In this document: positions 53,531-62,880 of the stretch, piece after piece
Layout: the number at the start of each line of letters is the position of its first letter
How positions within the stretch are numbered: position 1 is the first letter of the stretch
NCBI RefSeq assembly: GCF_900156785.1
Contig: NZ_FTOP01000013.1
Location: 1-64,000, forward strand
Reading direction: 5' to 3'
Origin: Belliella pelovolcani
Lineage (GTDB): Bacteria; Bacteroidota; Bacteroidia; Cytophagales; Cyclobacteriaceae
DNA length: 64,000 nucleotides
Program-made: the position numbers and the translations under genes
The notes under the pieces: model-generated
Database searches by the model: none
Told to the model about the DNA's origin: nothing
The model's input: the letters and a program-made list of their open reading frames with translations, nothing else

Positions 53531-56500
53531 TTAATCCTCCAGCTTCATTTGATAATCTAAGGGACTTACCTTTCTTTCTAAATTATCCAAGGGAATAGGT
53601 TTCCAATTTTCCTGATCTTCAAATTGGTACCTTAGAAAATCATCCGTATCATTGATTCTCAGCTTTTCTTTATTTTTTCTTGTCAATCTATCCACTAGTT
53701 CTTTGAAAGAATTGAAAGCCAGATTTTGAGAAACTGATATTCCATAAGTCGCTACATTTCTAGAAAGTGAGAGTGAAGTGAAGGTATTGAAGTTGTTTCT
53801 ATTGTAGATTCTTAGCCTGTACCGACCATCTTGCGTAATTAGATATTCAGCTTGCCAATCTCCCGCAATGCTATTGATGTCAGCATTTCCCTGTAAATCT
53901 GTAAAGCCTCCATCCCTAGTAACCCTCAATCTCCCATCTAGGAAGGTATAGGCCACTCGCAATTGAAATGTTTCCAATGCACTTTGATCTAGACTAGCTA
54001 GATCTATATCCACTTCCAGGTTTTGATCTACTTGGGCAATGAAGCTATTTAGTTGCGAGGATAGTAGCTGGCTGAGGTTAGAGCTAGCAATGTTGCTTAC
54101 GCCGCTGAATTGACCTTCTGGAGAAAATGAGCGCATCATAATGACTGAAAATACCTGTCGGTTTTTTTCCTGCTCGTCATTGGCAATTCTGTTTCTGAAT
54201 GCAGAAATATAAGTCTGAATATTTCCTTCTGGATATTCAGAAAAGTCAAAGTCAAAGTCAATTTCAGGACTGAGAATACTCCCTTTCAAATCCATGATCA
54301 CTTTGAGTGGCCATCTTCTGCGCATTTGTGGATCTTCCAGTTCACTACCCTGTGTAGTTCCTGTCTGTAAGTTTTGCAGTGATACGGACTCTTGATAGGT
54401 GGCACGCAGGTCCATCACTCCTTCATATGGATCCCCAAACCAAGAGATACGTCCCCCAGGTTGTACTACAAACTCCCGCCTGATGATGTTATAGAGGGAG
54501 AAGTTGTACTTTGCTTCGGTGATTTCATAGTTTCCAGCCATAGAAAAATTACCCTGTGTGTCAATGTTGAGGTTGAGGACTCCTCTTCCTCTACCTTGTA
54601 TGTTTTCGCCAGTTCTTGGGTCAATTTGAATTTCTACATAGGCATCTGGCGTCACATCTAGGGCGAAATTCATCCTGATATTGTTGATGGCTATTCTTTC
54701 TACTTCATTTTGAAAATCTATTACTCTAGTAGTATCTCGGACATTGATGATATTGATGAAGTCTTCTTGTGCTTGAATATTACTTGAGCCAAATGGAATG
54801 AAAATCCTAGTATTGGCCTGTGAAGTAGCTCGTGCATTGATGTCAAGGTTATTTGCTGCGCCAAAGATATCCAATCTGCCAGTGGCATAGGCTGTGCCAT
54901 AAAAAAGGTCATTATCTCTAGATGAAGTGTTGAGTACTTGAAAATTCTCCATGTTGGAAGTAATATCCAAAATGAAGTCTTTGAAGCCATCATGTGTTAC
55001 GCCACCTCGCAAGTTGGCAATGTTTCCATTGATATCTTTGAGGGAAAGCTCTCTGAAGGAAATCTCGTTGGTGTCAAATATCAAGTTGCCATCAATGGTG
55101 TAAAAAGTATTCAGATAATTAATTTTCAATGTACCACCATTTACCCTGCTTGATCCCAATACGATAGGAGAGATAATGGTTCCTGATATATCCAGATCCC
55201 CATTTACAGTTCCCCCCATCTGTGTGAGGTATTCATCAAGAAAAGGTTCTAAAACTGAAATATTAGCATCTCTGAGCTGCGCTTTAAGCTCAATTTCATT
55301 ATCCTCGGTATTGCTTAGATATCCATTGATATTGATTACTTTTTTGCCTTCTCTGATATTTCCGAGCTCTAGGTTGATTTTATCATCTTCAAGGTAAGTA
55401 GCTGCTTCTATGTCACCGATCAGGAAATTATTGATGTAAAATTCATTGATGGTCAAGTTTCCATTCACTGCTAGGATATCATAAAAGTTTCCAAAGGAAA
55501 ATATACCATTGGCTGTACCTTCATAGGATTTTAGACTTAAGGTATTAAAAAAATCTAGATTGACTTCGTGTATTTCCAATCCCAATATCTGATCTGGCTC
55601 GGGAGAGACGCGACCATTTAGTGCTAGGAATTGACTTTCGTTAGTCAGCTTTATGTTGTCAAACTGGATAATTTTATCAGCTATGTATATTTGGTTATTG
55701 GGATCAAATTGCCAGATTTTATCCAATACTTTGAGTTCTGAAGGATCCATGACAATTGAAGTGTGATCTGGAAAAATCCGCACTTCACTACTCAAGTTGA
55801 TGTAACTTTCTGAACTTAGCTGGTCTTGCTTGTATGTCAGTTCAATTTTATTTTCATCCCATATGGCCTCCATGGCCATATTGTTAAAAGTAAGTCCATT
55901 GGCTAATTCCTGTGTTTTTGAAAAAACATAGAAAGAAGCTAGGACGTCTCCAGAATCGGATAGCTTGGAAGTATTGAAGTCTAGATTGGTATCAAAAAGG
56001 AACCCACCATTGTAGTAAATTGAGTCTAAGCTAGAGAAGAAATTAAAGATTGTATTGCTGGGGGTTTGATAGAAAGCTCCTTCTACAATTGTGTTTTTTG
56101 ATATCGAAGCCTTGGGTTCTACAATGTTGATGATAGGGTTGATATCGATCAGATTTAAATTGATATCGATGTTATAAGGCTCAAAATCTATATTTTTTTG
56201 AACCGAAGTAGGGAGAGGAGAATTCGTCAATATCGCCCAGTACTGTCTACTTAATAGAGAAACATCGTCAACAAGCTTTTGAACTTCAAACTTTCCAGAA
56301 ATTCCAGCCACTAAAAGATCCGAATTGAGAGAAATCAACCTGGAGTCATCTGTAAATAAGGATTGGAAAAAGAAATTGTCAACTGTGAGGTTTCTACCTT
56401 CATAGCTGAGGTTTACATCACTGAATCTTGCAATTCCCTCAATATCATCTAAAGTAATACCCTTGGTATCCATGTCAACCTTGCCACTGACAAACAGATC

Positions 56501-58126
56501 TCTATCCATGATTTTCAAATCCATCAAGTAGGCTGTATCTATTTGTACGTTGAGTCTGATGGAATCTTTATTATCCCTGAGATCCAATACGCCATCAAAG
56601 TTAGCTTTGAGGTTTGGGTCATTTACTTCAAGTTGACCTCTAAAGAGATCCCTACCAAAAGTTGCATTACTGACAATATTGGTATAATCGTATTGGTTGA
56701 TTCCAAGTTTTTTGATGTCGGCATCTACCTGTACTAAGGCTGTTTCTACTGTCAGTCCAGTCCCTTTTATTTGCCCTGTTAGGGTTACTTTTTGGAAATT
56801 CTCTTGGTCTTCAAGCAATATACCTAAATCAAGGTTTCTCAATTCTACCCGGCCATTGTATGCGGGTTGATTGTTGGCATATCGATAGTTTAGTCTTCCA
56901 ATCATCTGACCAATGCCTGTTCGGAAGTTGCCATTTGCAGTAAAATTGGTCAGGTAGCCAGAGAAATCTGTGTCAAATCTGATATCTCTGAATTTGTTAA
57001 TTTCTCGCTGAGCATCTTGGCTGATGTACGGCGAGAGATCATTGCTATTCAAAATTGAGTTTATCAACGACATCTCAAAAAATGTATTTGCAACATCAGG
57101 GAGACCTTTGATATTAAACTTTCCAAATAGTGCAGATCGCTGACCAAAACGAATCAGCAGCTGATCGGAAGTCAATAGGTCAACGGTCCCCTTGATGTCC
57201 CCACTGAGTGTAATGCGGTCTTGAAAATCGGGAATTTGGTCAGTGAAATATTTGAGGTCTTGAATGTCCAAGGTGGATTCATCCAAGCTTGCGAAGATTT
57301 GTACTTCTTCATTGAAATTAGATAAAGCAGAAGTGGATTCGTAGGTGAATTTGAGGTAATCTTTGATTTCAGTTCTATTTGATCTCAAAAACAATTCATC
57401 AAACTCCATAAAGCTTGGTGAGTAGGTGAATTTTGTTTTCAGCTGTTGAATGACTATTCCTGAAGTGACCTCAATGCCTCTTAGAAAATTTGTTTTGAAC
57501 CCGACTTCTCCAGCGTAGGTATAGAAATCATCTGCATCTGCTAGCAAATCTCTAAATCTAAGTTGGTTGTAATCAAAGCCAGAAGTCACTGGAATTCCTT
57601 TGTAATTGATTACATCTAGAGATGTTTCTTCAAAGAAAATATTACTGATACTGAATTTTGGTTTGATGCTAGGCTTGTCTGAGCTGGGTAGTAAGTTATT
57701 GATCCGATCAAAAAAGATGGAGATATTTAAGGCCTCTTCATTGGGGTGGGATAGCAATCTGACATTCCCGTTGATCAATTTGATTTGGTCTAAACTTGGG
57801 TTTTCTCGATCCAGTAATCCTTTTATCGAAAAGTCTATGAAGACCTCTTGCAAGTTGATCATCAAGCTATCTTGGGTATCATAGATCAATACATCATCTA
57901 AACTCACAGCATCCCACCATCGGATATTGACCCTAGAAATAGAAGTGTCAAAACCAGTTTGTTTGGTAATATAATTAGTCAGAAAACCAGTGAATTTTGT
58001 CTGAACTGCAGGAATCTGAAGTGCTCCTGCTAGTAAGATCACCCCCAAAATCAGGAAAAGGATTAACCTGAATAGCAGTTTAAAGGCTTTCAGTATTTTT
58101 TCCGTAACTTTCGACTTCTTTTCCAA
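53531..58126 (-). CDS. TamB-domain translocation/assembly protein
   Basis: A very large protein (about 1531 residues) with one N-terminal TM anchor (about 16-38, LLFRLILFLILGVILLAGALQ) and a long run of beta repeats typical of AsmA/TamB/VPS13-like lipid-transfer grooves, ending in a TamB (DUF490) domain (about 1180-1500). It probably bridges inner and outer membranes for phospholipid or barrel-protein traffic. The longest frame starts at ATG 58184-58186, inside tsaD; TTG 58124-58126 gives MEKKSKVTEKILKAFKLLFR, a more normal anchor, and just avoids tsaD. It is the first gene of a probable minus-strand run through photolyase. Confidence 0.87.
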   Translation of the reverse strand: MEKKSKVTEKILKAFKLLFRLILFLILGVILLAGALQIPAVQTKFTGFLTNYITKQTGFDTSISRVNIRWWDAVSLDDVLIYDTQDSLMINLQEVFIDFSIKGLLDRENPSLDQIKLINGNVRLLSHPNEEALNISIFFDRINNLLPSSDKPSIKPKFSISNIFFEETSLDVINYKGIPVTSGFDYNQLRFRDLLADADDFYTYAGEVGFKTNFLRGIEVTSGIVIQQLKTKFTYSPSFMEFDELFLRSNRTEIKDYLKFTYESTSALSNFNEEVQIFASLDESTLDIQDLKYFTDQIPDFQDRITLSGDIKGTVDLLTSDQLLIRFGQRSALFGKFNIKGLPDVANTFFEMSLINSILNSNDLSPYISQDAQREINKFRDIRFDTDFSGYLTNFTANGNFRTGIGQMIGRLNYRYANNQPAYNGRVELRNLDLGILLEDQENFQKVTLTGQIKGTGLTVETALVQVDADIKKLGINQYDYTNIVSNATFGRDLFRGQLEVNDPNLKANFDGVLDLRDNKDSIRLNVQIDTAYLMDLKIMDRDLFVSGKVDMDTKGITLDDIEGIARFSDVNLSYEGRNLTVDNFFFQSLFTDDSRLISLNSDLLVAGISGKFEVQKLVDDVSLLSRQYWAILTNSPLPTSVQKNIDFEPYNIDINLNLIDINPIINIVEPKASISKNTIVEGAFYQTPSNTIFNFFSSLDSIYYNGGFLFDTNLDFNTSKLSDSGDVLASFYVFSKTQELANGLTFNNMAMEAIWDENKIELTYKQDQLSSESYINLSSEVRIFPDHTSIVMDPSELKVLDKIWQFDPNNQIYIADKIIQFDNIKLTNESQFLALNGRVSPEPDQILGLEIHEVNLDFFNTLSLKSYEGTANGIFSFGNFYDILAVNGNLTINEFYINNFLIGDIEAATYLEDDKINLELGNIREGKKVININGYLSNTEDNEIELKAQLRDANISVLEPFLDEYLTQMGGTVNGDLDISGTIISPIVLGSSRVNGGTLKINYLNTFYTIDGNLIFDTNEISFRELSLKDINGNIANLRGGVTHDGFKDFILDITSNMENFQVLNTSSRDNDLFYGTAYATGRLDIFGAANNLDINARATSQANTRIFIPFGSSNIQAQEDFINIINVRDTTRVIDFQNEVERIAINNIRMNFALDVTPDAYVEIQIDPRTGENIQGRGRGVLNLNIDTQGNFSMAGNYEITEAKYNFSLYNIIRREFVVQPGGRISWFGDPYEGVMDLRATYQESVSLQNLQTGTTQGSELEDPQMRRRWPLKVIMDLKGSILSPEIDFDFDFSEYPEGNIQTYISAFRNRIANDEQEKNRQVFSVIMMRSFSPEGQFSGVSNIASSNLSQLLSSQLNSFIAQVDQNLEVDIDLASLDQSALETFQLRVAYTFLDGRLRVTRDGGFTDLQGNADINSIAGDWQAEYLITQDGRYRLRIYNRNNFNTFTSLSLSRNVATYGISVSQNLAFNSFKELVDRLTRKNKEKLRINDTDDFLRYQFEDQENWKPIPLDNLERKVSPLDYQMKLED

Positions 58127-58140
58127 AGGGGTAGTACAAA

Positions 58141-59145
58141 ATGAATGTAAATATTCTAGCCATTGAGTCATCCTGTGACGAAACATCGGCTTCTATAATA
58201 TCTAATGGCAAAATACTTAATAATATTGTCGCCACGCAATCAGTTCATGAAAAATATGGTGGTGTAGTTCCTGAACTTGCATCACGTGCTCATCAGCAGC
58301 ACCTCATTCCAGTGGTTCAAGAGGCCATTTCTTCATCTGGAATGGCAAAAAGTGAATTGAACGCTATTGCGGTTACTTTAGGGCCGGGTTTGATGGGCTC
58401 GTTGATGGTAGGGGTATCTTTTGCTAAGTCATTAGCTTATTCACTTGGAATCCCACTGATTGGAGTCAATCACATGGAGGCTCATATCATGGCACATTTT
58501 ATAGATGAGCCAAAGCCTAGCTTTCCTTTTATTTGTCTTACAGTCAGCGGAGGTCATACCCAACTAGTGCTGGTCAAAAGCCATTTGGAAATGGAAGTGA
58601 TAGGAGAGACTATGGATGACGCCGTTGGAGAAGCTTTCGATAAGACGGCGAAGTTATTGGGCTTGCCATATCCAGGTGGTCCCTTGATTGATAAGCATGC
58701 CCAACTTGGAAATCCGTTAGCATATAAGTTCCCAATATCGGACATGCCAGGATTGACATTTTCATTCAGTGGTATCAAGACTGCGATTCTTTATTTTCTT
58801 AGAGATCAGATCAAAGAAAATCCTAATTTTATCGAAGAGCACATCAATGATATCTGCGCTTCTGTACAATATACTTTGATACAGACTTTGATGCAGAAGC
58901 TCAAAAAAGCAGCAAAAGAATATCAAATTAAAGAAATTGCTATTGCAGGAGGAGTTTCTGCAAATTCAGGTTTGAGAAGGGAACTCGAAGTACTGGCTGA
59001 GAAGTTGAAGTGGAAAACCTACATCCCCAAATTTGAGTATTGCACCGATAATGCAGCCATGATTGCGATGGCCGCGCATTATAAGTATCAGCAAAGTGAA
59101 TTCCTAGGACTCGATGCGAGTCCAGAAGCAAGGATGAAAATATAA
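58141..59145 (+). CDS. tsaD: tRNA N6-adenosine threonylcarbamoyltransferase
   Basis: A 334-residue TsaD (Kae1/Gcp family) that transfers the threonylcarbamoyl group to A37 of tRNAs reading ANN codons. Metal ligands His111 and His115 stand in VNHMEAHIMAH; ILAIESSCDETS opens the protein, with VSGGHTQLV and AGGVSANSGLRREL further on. Length is normal. The divergent tamB gene starts within about 15 bp (or overlaps by 46 bp if its longest frame is used), so the tsaD promoter must lie in tamB coding DNA. smpB follows 4 bp downstream. Confidence 0.96.
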   Translation: MNVNILAIESSCDETSASIISNGKILNNIVATQSVHEKYGGVVPELASRAHQQHLIPVVQEAISSSGMAKSELNAIAVTLGPGLMGSLMVGVSFAKSLAYSLGIPLIGVNHMEAHIMAHFIDEPKPSFPFICLTVSGGHTQLVLVKSHLEMEVIGETMDDAVGEAFDKTAKLLGLPYPGGPLIDKHAQLGNPLAYKFPISDMPGLTFSFSGIKTAILYFLRDQIKENPNFIEEHINDICASVQYTLIQTLMQKLKKAAKEYQIKEIAIAGGVSANSGLRRELEVLAEKLKWKTYIPKFEYCTDNAAMIAMAAHYKYQQSEFLGLDASPEARMKI

Positions 59146-59149
59146 GCTT

Positions 59150-59614
59150 ATGAATAAGAAAAGTAGATTTGAGAAAATCATCAATATAAAAAATAAGAAA
59201 GCGAGCTATGAGTTTGAGTTTATCGAAAAATTCACCGCTGGATTGGTACTGAAAGGAACCGAAATCAAGTCTATTCGGGAAGGGAAGGTTTCTTTGACAG
59301 AAGCATATTGCTATTTTAGATCTGGGGAATTGTATATCAAGCAGATGCACATCGCTCCATATTCTATGGCAGCAAGCTATAATCATGATGCAGTTCGTGA
59401 GCGCAAACTTTTGCTAAACAAGAAAGAACTTGATAAATTAGAAACTAAATTTTCAGAAAAGGGTCTTTCCATCATTCCTGTAAGAGTATTTCTCAATGAC
59501 AAGGGATTGGCGAAACTTGAGATCGCCTTAGCAAGGGGTAAAAAGCTCCACGACAAGAGGAATGATATCAAAGAAAAAGATCTGAAAAAGGAAATGAGTA
59601 GGCTGACCTATTAA
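59150..59614 (+). CDS. smpB: SsrA-binding protein SmpB
   Basis: A 154-residue SmpB that binds tmRNA and guides it to stalled ribosomes in trans-translation. Signatures: NKKASYEFEFIEKFTAGLVLKGTEIKSIREGKVSL, then the late KLHDKRNDIKEKD and a basic tail expected to enter the ribosomal mRNA channel. It lies 4 bp after tsaD, implying one operon. The tmRNA gene is not in this window. Confidence 0.96.
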   Translation: MNKKSRFEKIINIKNKKASYEFEFIEKFTAGLVLKGTEIKSIREGKVSLTEAYCYFRSGELYIKQMHIAPYSMAASYNHDAVRERKLLLNKKELDKLETKFSEKGLSIIPVRVFLNDKGLAKLEIALARGKKLHDKRNDIKEKDLKKEMSRLTY

Positions 59615-59668
59615 ACAATCAGATTAAACAGCATGTTTTTCGGTCAGTTTGGATTAATAAAACTGAAT

Positions 59669-60175
59669 ATGGAAAAGCGTGTTTTGGTACTGAACATGGA
59701 TCATTCTCCAGTGGCTGTAGTGACAGTTCAGAAAGCATTTGTGTTGATTTTTTTGGAAAAGGCAAGTTGCCTTACTTATTATGAATCACTTACCATACGC
59801 ACTGTCAGTATGAGCTACAGCTACCCAGCTGTAGTTAGGCTAAACGAGTATAAAAATATTCCATTCAGAGGTGTATTACTTAATCGTGTCAACCTATTTA
59901 GAAGAGATAAGGGCGAATGTCAATACTGTGGATCTAAGAAAAATCTCACCATAGATCATGTGATTCCAAAATCAAAAGGCGGAAAAACTAATTGGACAAA
60001 TCTAATTACAGCATGTAATAGGTGTAATGTGACCAAAGGAGATAAAACCCCTGAACAAAGCGGAATGATGCTTCGCTCAAAGCCTTTTAAACCTAGTCTT
60101 GCATATTTTCTAGCAGAGTATGCAGAACGACAAGCGGAAGAGTGGCTTCCTTTTTTGACCGTTAAAGCTTATTGA
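59669..60175 (+). CDS. HNH endonuclease family protein
   Basis: A 168-residue protein from ATG 59669 (MEKRVLVLNMDHSPVAVVTVQKAF). The HNH domain lies at about 80-140: zinc cysteines CQYC and CNRC, and the catalytic core LTIDHVIPKSKGGKTNWTNLITACNRCN. This group (LNxDxxP N-terminus) is widely conserved outside mobile elements and is probably a housekeeping nuclease, but its target is unknown. An upstream in-frame ATG at 59633 adds 12 residues with no family likeness. It follows smpB by 54 bp. Confidence 0.88.
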   Translation: MEKRVLVLNMDHSPVAVVTVQKAFVLIFLEKASCLTYYESLTIRTVSMSYSYPAVVRLNEYKNIPFRGVLLNRVNLFRRDKGECQYCGSKKNLTIDHVIPKSKGGKTNWTNLITACNRCNVTKGDKTPEQSGMMLRSKPFKPSLAYFLAEYAERQAEEWLPFLTVKAY

Positions 60176-60221
60176 TCTTTGGAATAATTTTTGCCTTATG
60201 ATTCGCTGAAAATCTTGTAAT

Positions 60222-62726
60222 ATGAAGTCAGCAAAAAATATTTTTAAGGTAGGAAACAAAGTTGCATTGGGATTTTTCTTAGCTGTATTTTTAGTGATTA
60301 GTGTTAGCATAGTTACTTTTATTAGTATTCAAAATCTGTTGGATACAGTAGAGAATTTATCAGAACCAAATCAAAAGCTGCGACAACTCAATGGATTGAT
60401 GGCGGATGTTTATCTTTTGGATTTATCTAAGGCTGATAGAACATCTGACAAAGACTCAATTTTCAATGAGGCTTATGAAAGAATAGTAGATCGAATCAAG
60501 TGGCTCAATCAAAACGCAGACAATAAATCAGAAAAAGAGAGTTTTGATAAAATCAACTTAAATATTCAGGAGTTGTTAGTTTCCTATGCGGGGTTGGAAG
60601 AAATCAGGTATAGATTAACCAACAGAAGTTTTAGCGAAGAAGCTTTGAAGACAATAGAAATAAAAATCCAAAGACAAAAGCAAACCTCGGAATTGGAATT
60701 TTTAGGAAACTTGAGAAGAAGAGATCTTTTTGGTGATAGTGAATCGACACTTAGTGAAGAAGAGGAAGAAATCCTCACTGAGGAAGATAGAGATAATATA
60801 TCAGATATAGTAGAAGAGTTAGAAGCACTCAATTTGGTACAGTCTGGCACTCGATTATCTCGACAGGAATCTGATTCTGTATTAGTTGCCCTCAAGAATC
60901 TAGTTACTAGGCTTTACAAAGACGAACAAGAGTTAAGAGAAAACTTTATACAGTTGGAAGTTTCTTTGCAAGGGAAAAATACTGAGGTTTTTTCAGAAAT
61001 ACAGAGCCTGATAAGCAATATGCAAAGAAGTCTTCTAGCGCAGTATAGAGAGAAAAATGAATCTGCATATAACTTAACCTACAATGTATCATTGATATTA
61101 GGAGGGCTTGTTTTTTTAGGGGTAATAGGGTCCGTTGGCTTTGTTTATACAATACTAAAGGAAGTTAGAAGAGCTGAGAAGTATCGACTTGGGTTAGAAA
61201 GAGCCAAGCAGCATTCCGATGACCTAGCAAAAGCCAAGCAAAATTTTTTGGCAAATATGAGTCATGAGATTCGAAATCCACTACATGCAATCCAAGGATA
61301 TCAAGATCTTTTGAAAAAGACGCATTTGAATGAGCATCAAACTGAATTCGTCCAAATGATAGGATTTGCATCAGCTACCTTGATGCAAATTGTCAATGAT
61401 ATTTTAGATTTTTCAAAATTGGAAGCTGGAAAAATCTCTATTGAGAAACAGCCTTTTGACGGATTACAATTGTTTGTAGCCATGAAGAGTTTTTATTCTT
61501 TTAAGACTGAAGAGAAAGGTTTGGCTTTTGATTGGGATATACAGTTGCCTAAGAACCATACATTAGTAGGTGATCAGTTGAGAATCAATCAGATTATGAA
61601 CAATCTACTCTCCAATGCGATCAAATTTACTGAAAAAGGATATGTCAATGTGCAAGTTGTTTACATTGATGGCAGCCTTCAGATGACGGTGGAGGATTCT
61701 GGGATTGGTATATCTAAGGAAGTCAAGCAGCAAATATTTCAAGAGTTCAATCAAGGAGATGGATCCATTACAAGGAAATTTGGAGGTACAGGTTTAGGAT
61801 TGTCAATTGTCAAAAGACTTGTGGATTTACAAGGAGGAACAATTCAAGTAGATAGTGAACAGGATAGGGGGACTGTGATTGAGATCAGCATTCCAATGGA
61901 GCTTAGTCAAGTGCAAGTTGCAAATAAATTAACTGCTAAACATGATTTCAAATTGGAAGGTCTCACATTCCTAATAATAGATGATGACCGAATGGGTTTG
62001 AAATTGCTGAGGTTATTATTGGAAAGTAAAGGTGCCATTGTGAAGAGCTATTTGGGAGGAAAGGCGTTCAAGGAATCCTATCAGCAAGAGGATTTCGATC
62101 TTGCATTGGTTGATATTCAAATGCCTGAAGTTGATGGTGTGGAGGTACTCAATTTGCTTCAGAAAGATTTTGGTAAAGACATAGCTAAAGTATTTGCAAT
62201 GACAGCTAATGTATTTGCAGATGAACAACAGAAACTGAAAGAAAAGGGATTTGTAGATATTCTGTTGAAGCCATTTGATGAAGAGAAACTTTATGATTTG
62301 CTGAGTAGTCATCTTGACCTAGCCTTGCTCAATTCTAATCATTCCAAAGGAGTAGTCTCTGATAAAGAGGTCAAAATAGCCAAGGAAAAAACTTATGATC
62401 TGTCAGATATGGAGAAGTTTTCAATGGGAGACCAAGAGCTTTTTGCTGAGATTATGCAGGATTTTATCTCAGAGGGCATCAATGATATGGATAGATTGAA
62501 AATGTGCTTAGGGCAAAGTGATTTTGGGAAGATTAGAGAGATAACACATCAATTGGCAAGTAGATTAGGACAGATCAAATCTCCACTATCTGAAAAAGCA
62601 AAAGCGATAGAAGTGGCATTGAAAAATGGGCAAAACGAAGGAATGAAAGATCAGATTACTGAATTGATTTCAGGGATGCAAAATCTTTTCAGTGAATTAA
62701 AAATCAATTTGAGGATTGAGGTTTAA
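60222..62726 (+). CDS. Hybrid sensor histidine kinase with HPt domain
   Basis: An 834-residue membrane kinase. TM1 (about 14-36) and TM2 (about 290-313) flank a helical extracytoplasmic sensor. HisKA follows with the phospho-acceptor His348 in MSHEIRNPLHAIQGY, then HATPase (NQIMNNLLSNAIKFTEKG, GTGLGLSIVKRL), a receiver with Asp631 in LALVDIQMPEVDG and Lys in LLKPFDEEK, and a C-terminal HPt with His776 in ITHQLASRLG. So a complete internal phosphorelay is present. There is no PAS domain. It converges on the sigma-54 regulator gene, a possible output partner. Confidence 0.92.
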   Translation: MKSAKNIFKVGNKVALGFFLAVFLVISVSIVTFISIQNLLDTVENLSEPNQKLRQLNGLMADVYLLDLSKADRTSDKDSIFNEAYERIVDRIKWLNQNADNKSEKESFDKINLNIQELLVSYAGLEEIRYRLTNRSFSEEALKTIEIKIQRQKQTSELEFLGNLRRRDLFGDSESTLSEEEEEILTEEDRDNISDIVEELEALNLVQSGTRLSRQESDSVLVALKNLVTRLYKDEQELRENFIQLEVSLQGKNTEVFSEIQSLISNMQRSLLAQYREKNESAYNLTYNVSLILGGLVFLGVIGSVGFVYTILKEVRRAEKYRLGLERAKQHSDDLAKAKQNFLANMSHEIRNPLHAIQGYQDLLKKTHLNEHQTEFVQMIGFASATLMQIVNDILDFSKLEAGKISIEKQPFDGLQLFVAMKSFYSFKTEEKGLAFDWDIQLPKNHTLVGDQLRINQIMNNLLSNAIKFTEKGYVNVQVVYIDGSLQMTVEDSGIGISKEVKQQIFQEFNQGDGSITRKFGGTGLGLSIVKRLVDLQGGTIQVDSEQDRGTVIEISIPMELSQVQVANKLTAKHDFKLEGLTFLIIDDDRMGLKLLRLLLESKGAIVKSYLGGKAFKESYQQEDFDLALVDIQMPEVDGVEVLNLLQKDFGKDIAKVFAMTANVFADEQQKLKEKGFVDILLKPFDEEKLYDLLSSHLDLALLNSNHSKGVVSDKEVKIAKEKTYDLSDMEKFSMGDQELFAEIMQDFISEGINDMDRLKMCLGQSDFGKIREITHQLASRLGQIKSPLSEKAKAIEVALKNGQNEGMKDQITELISGMQNLFSELKINLRIEV

Positions 62727-62880
62727 TAAATAGTAAGGGAAAGATCCCTAAAGAGATGTTGCTTTTCTACTACAGTCTGTAATTCGCTAAAAATTGACCT
62801 GATCAGATTGTTATGGAAGAGATTTTTAGAAACCACTCATGAGTTAAAGAAATTGATCTACAGATACTCGGGATAGAATT

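Noticed and set aside
62736-62749. Terminator hairpin AGGGA-AAGA-TCCCT after the histidine kinase
   Set aside because: Stem of five pairs and no T tract; too weak to call.
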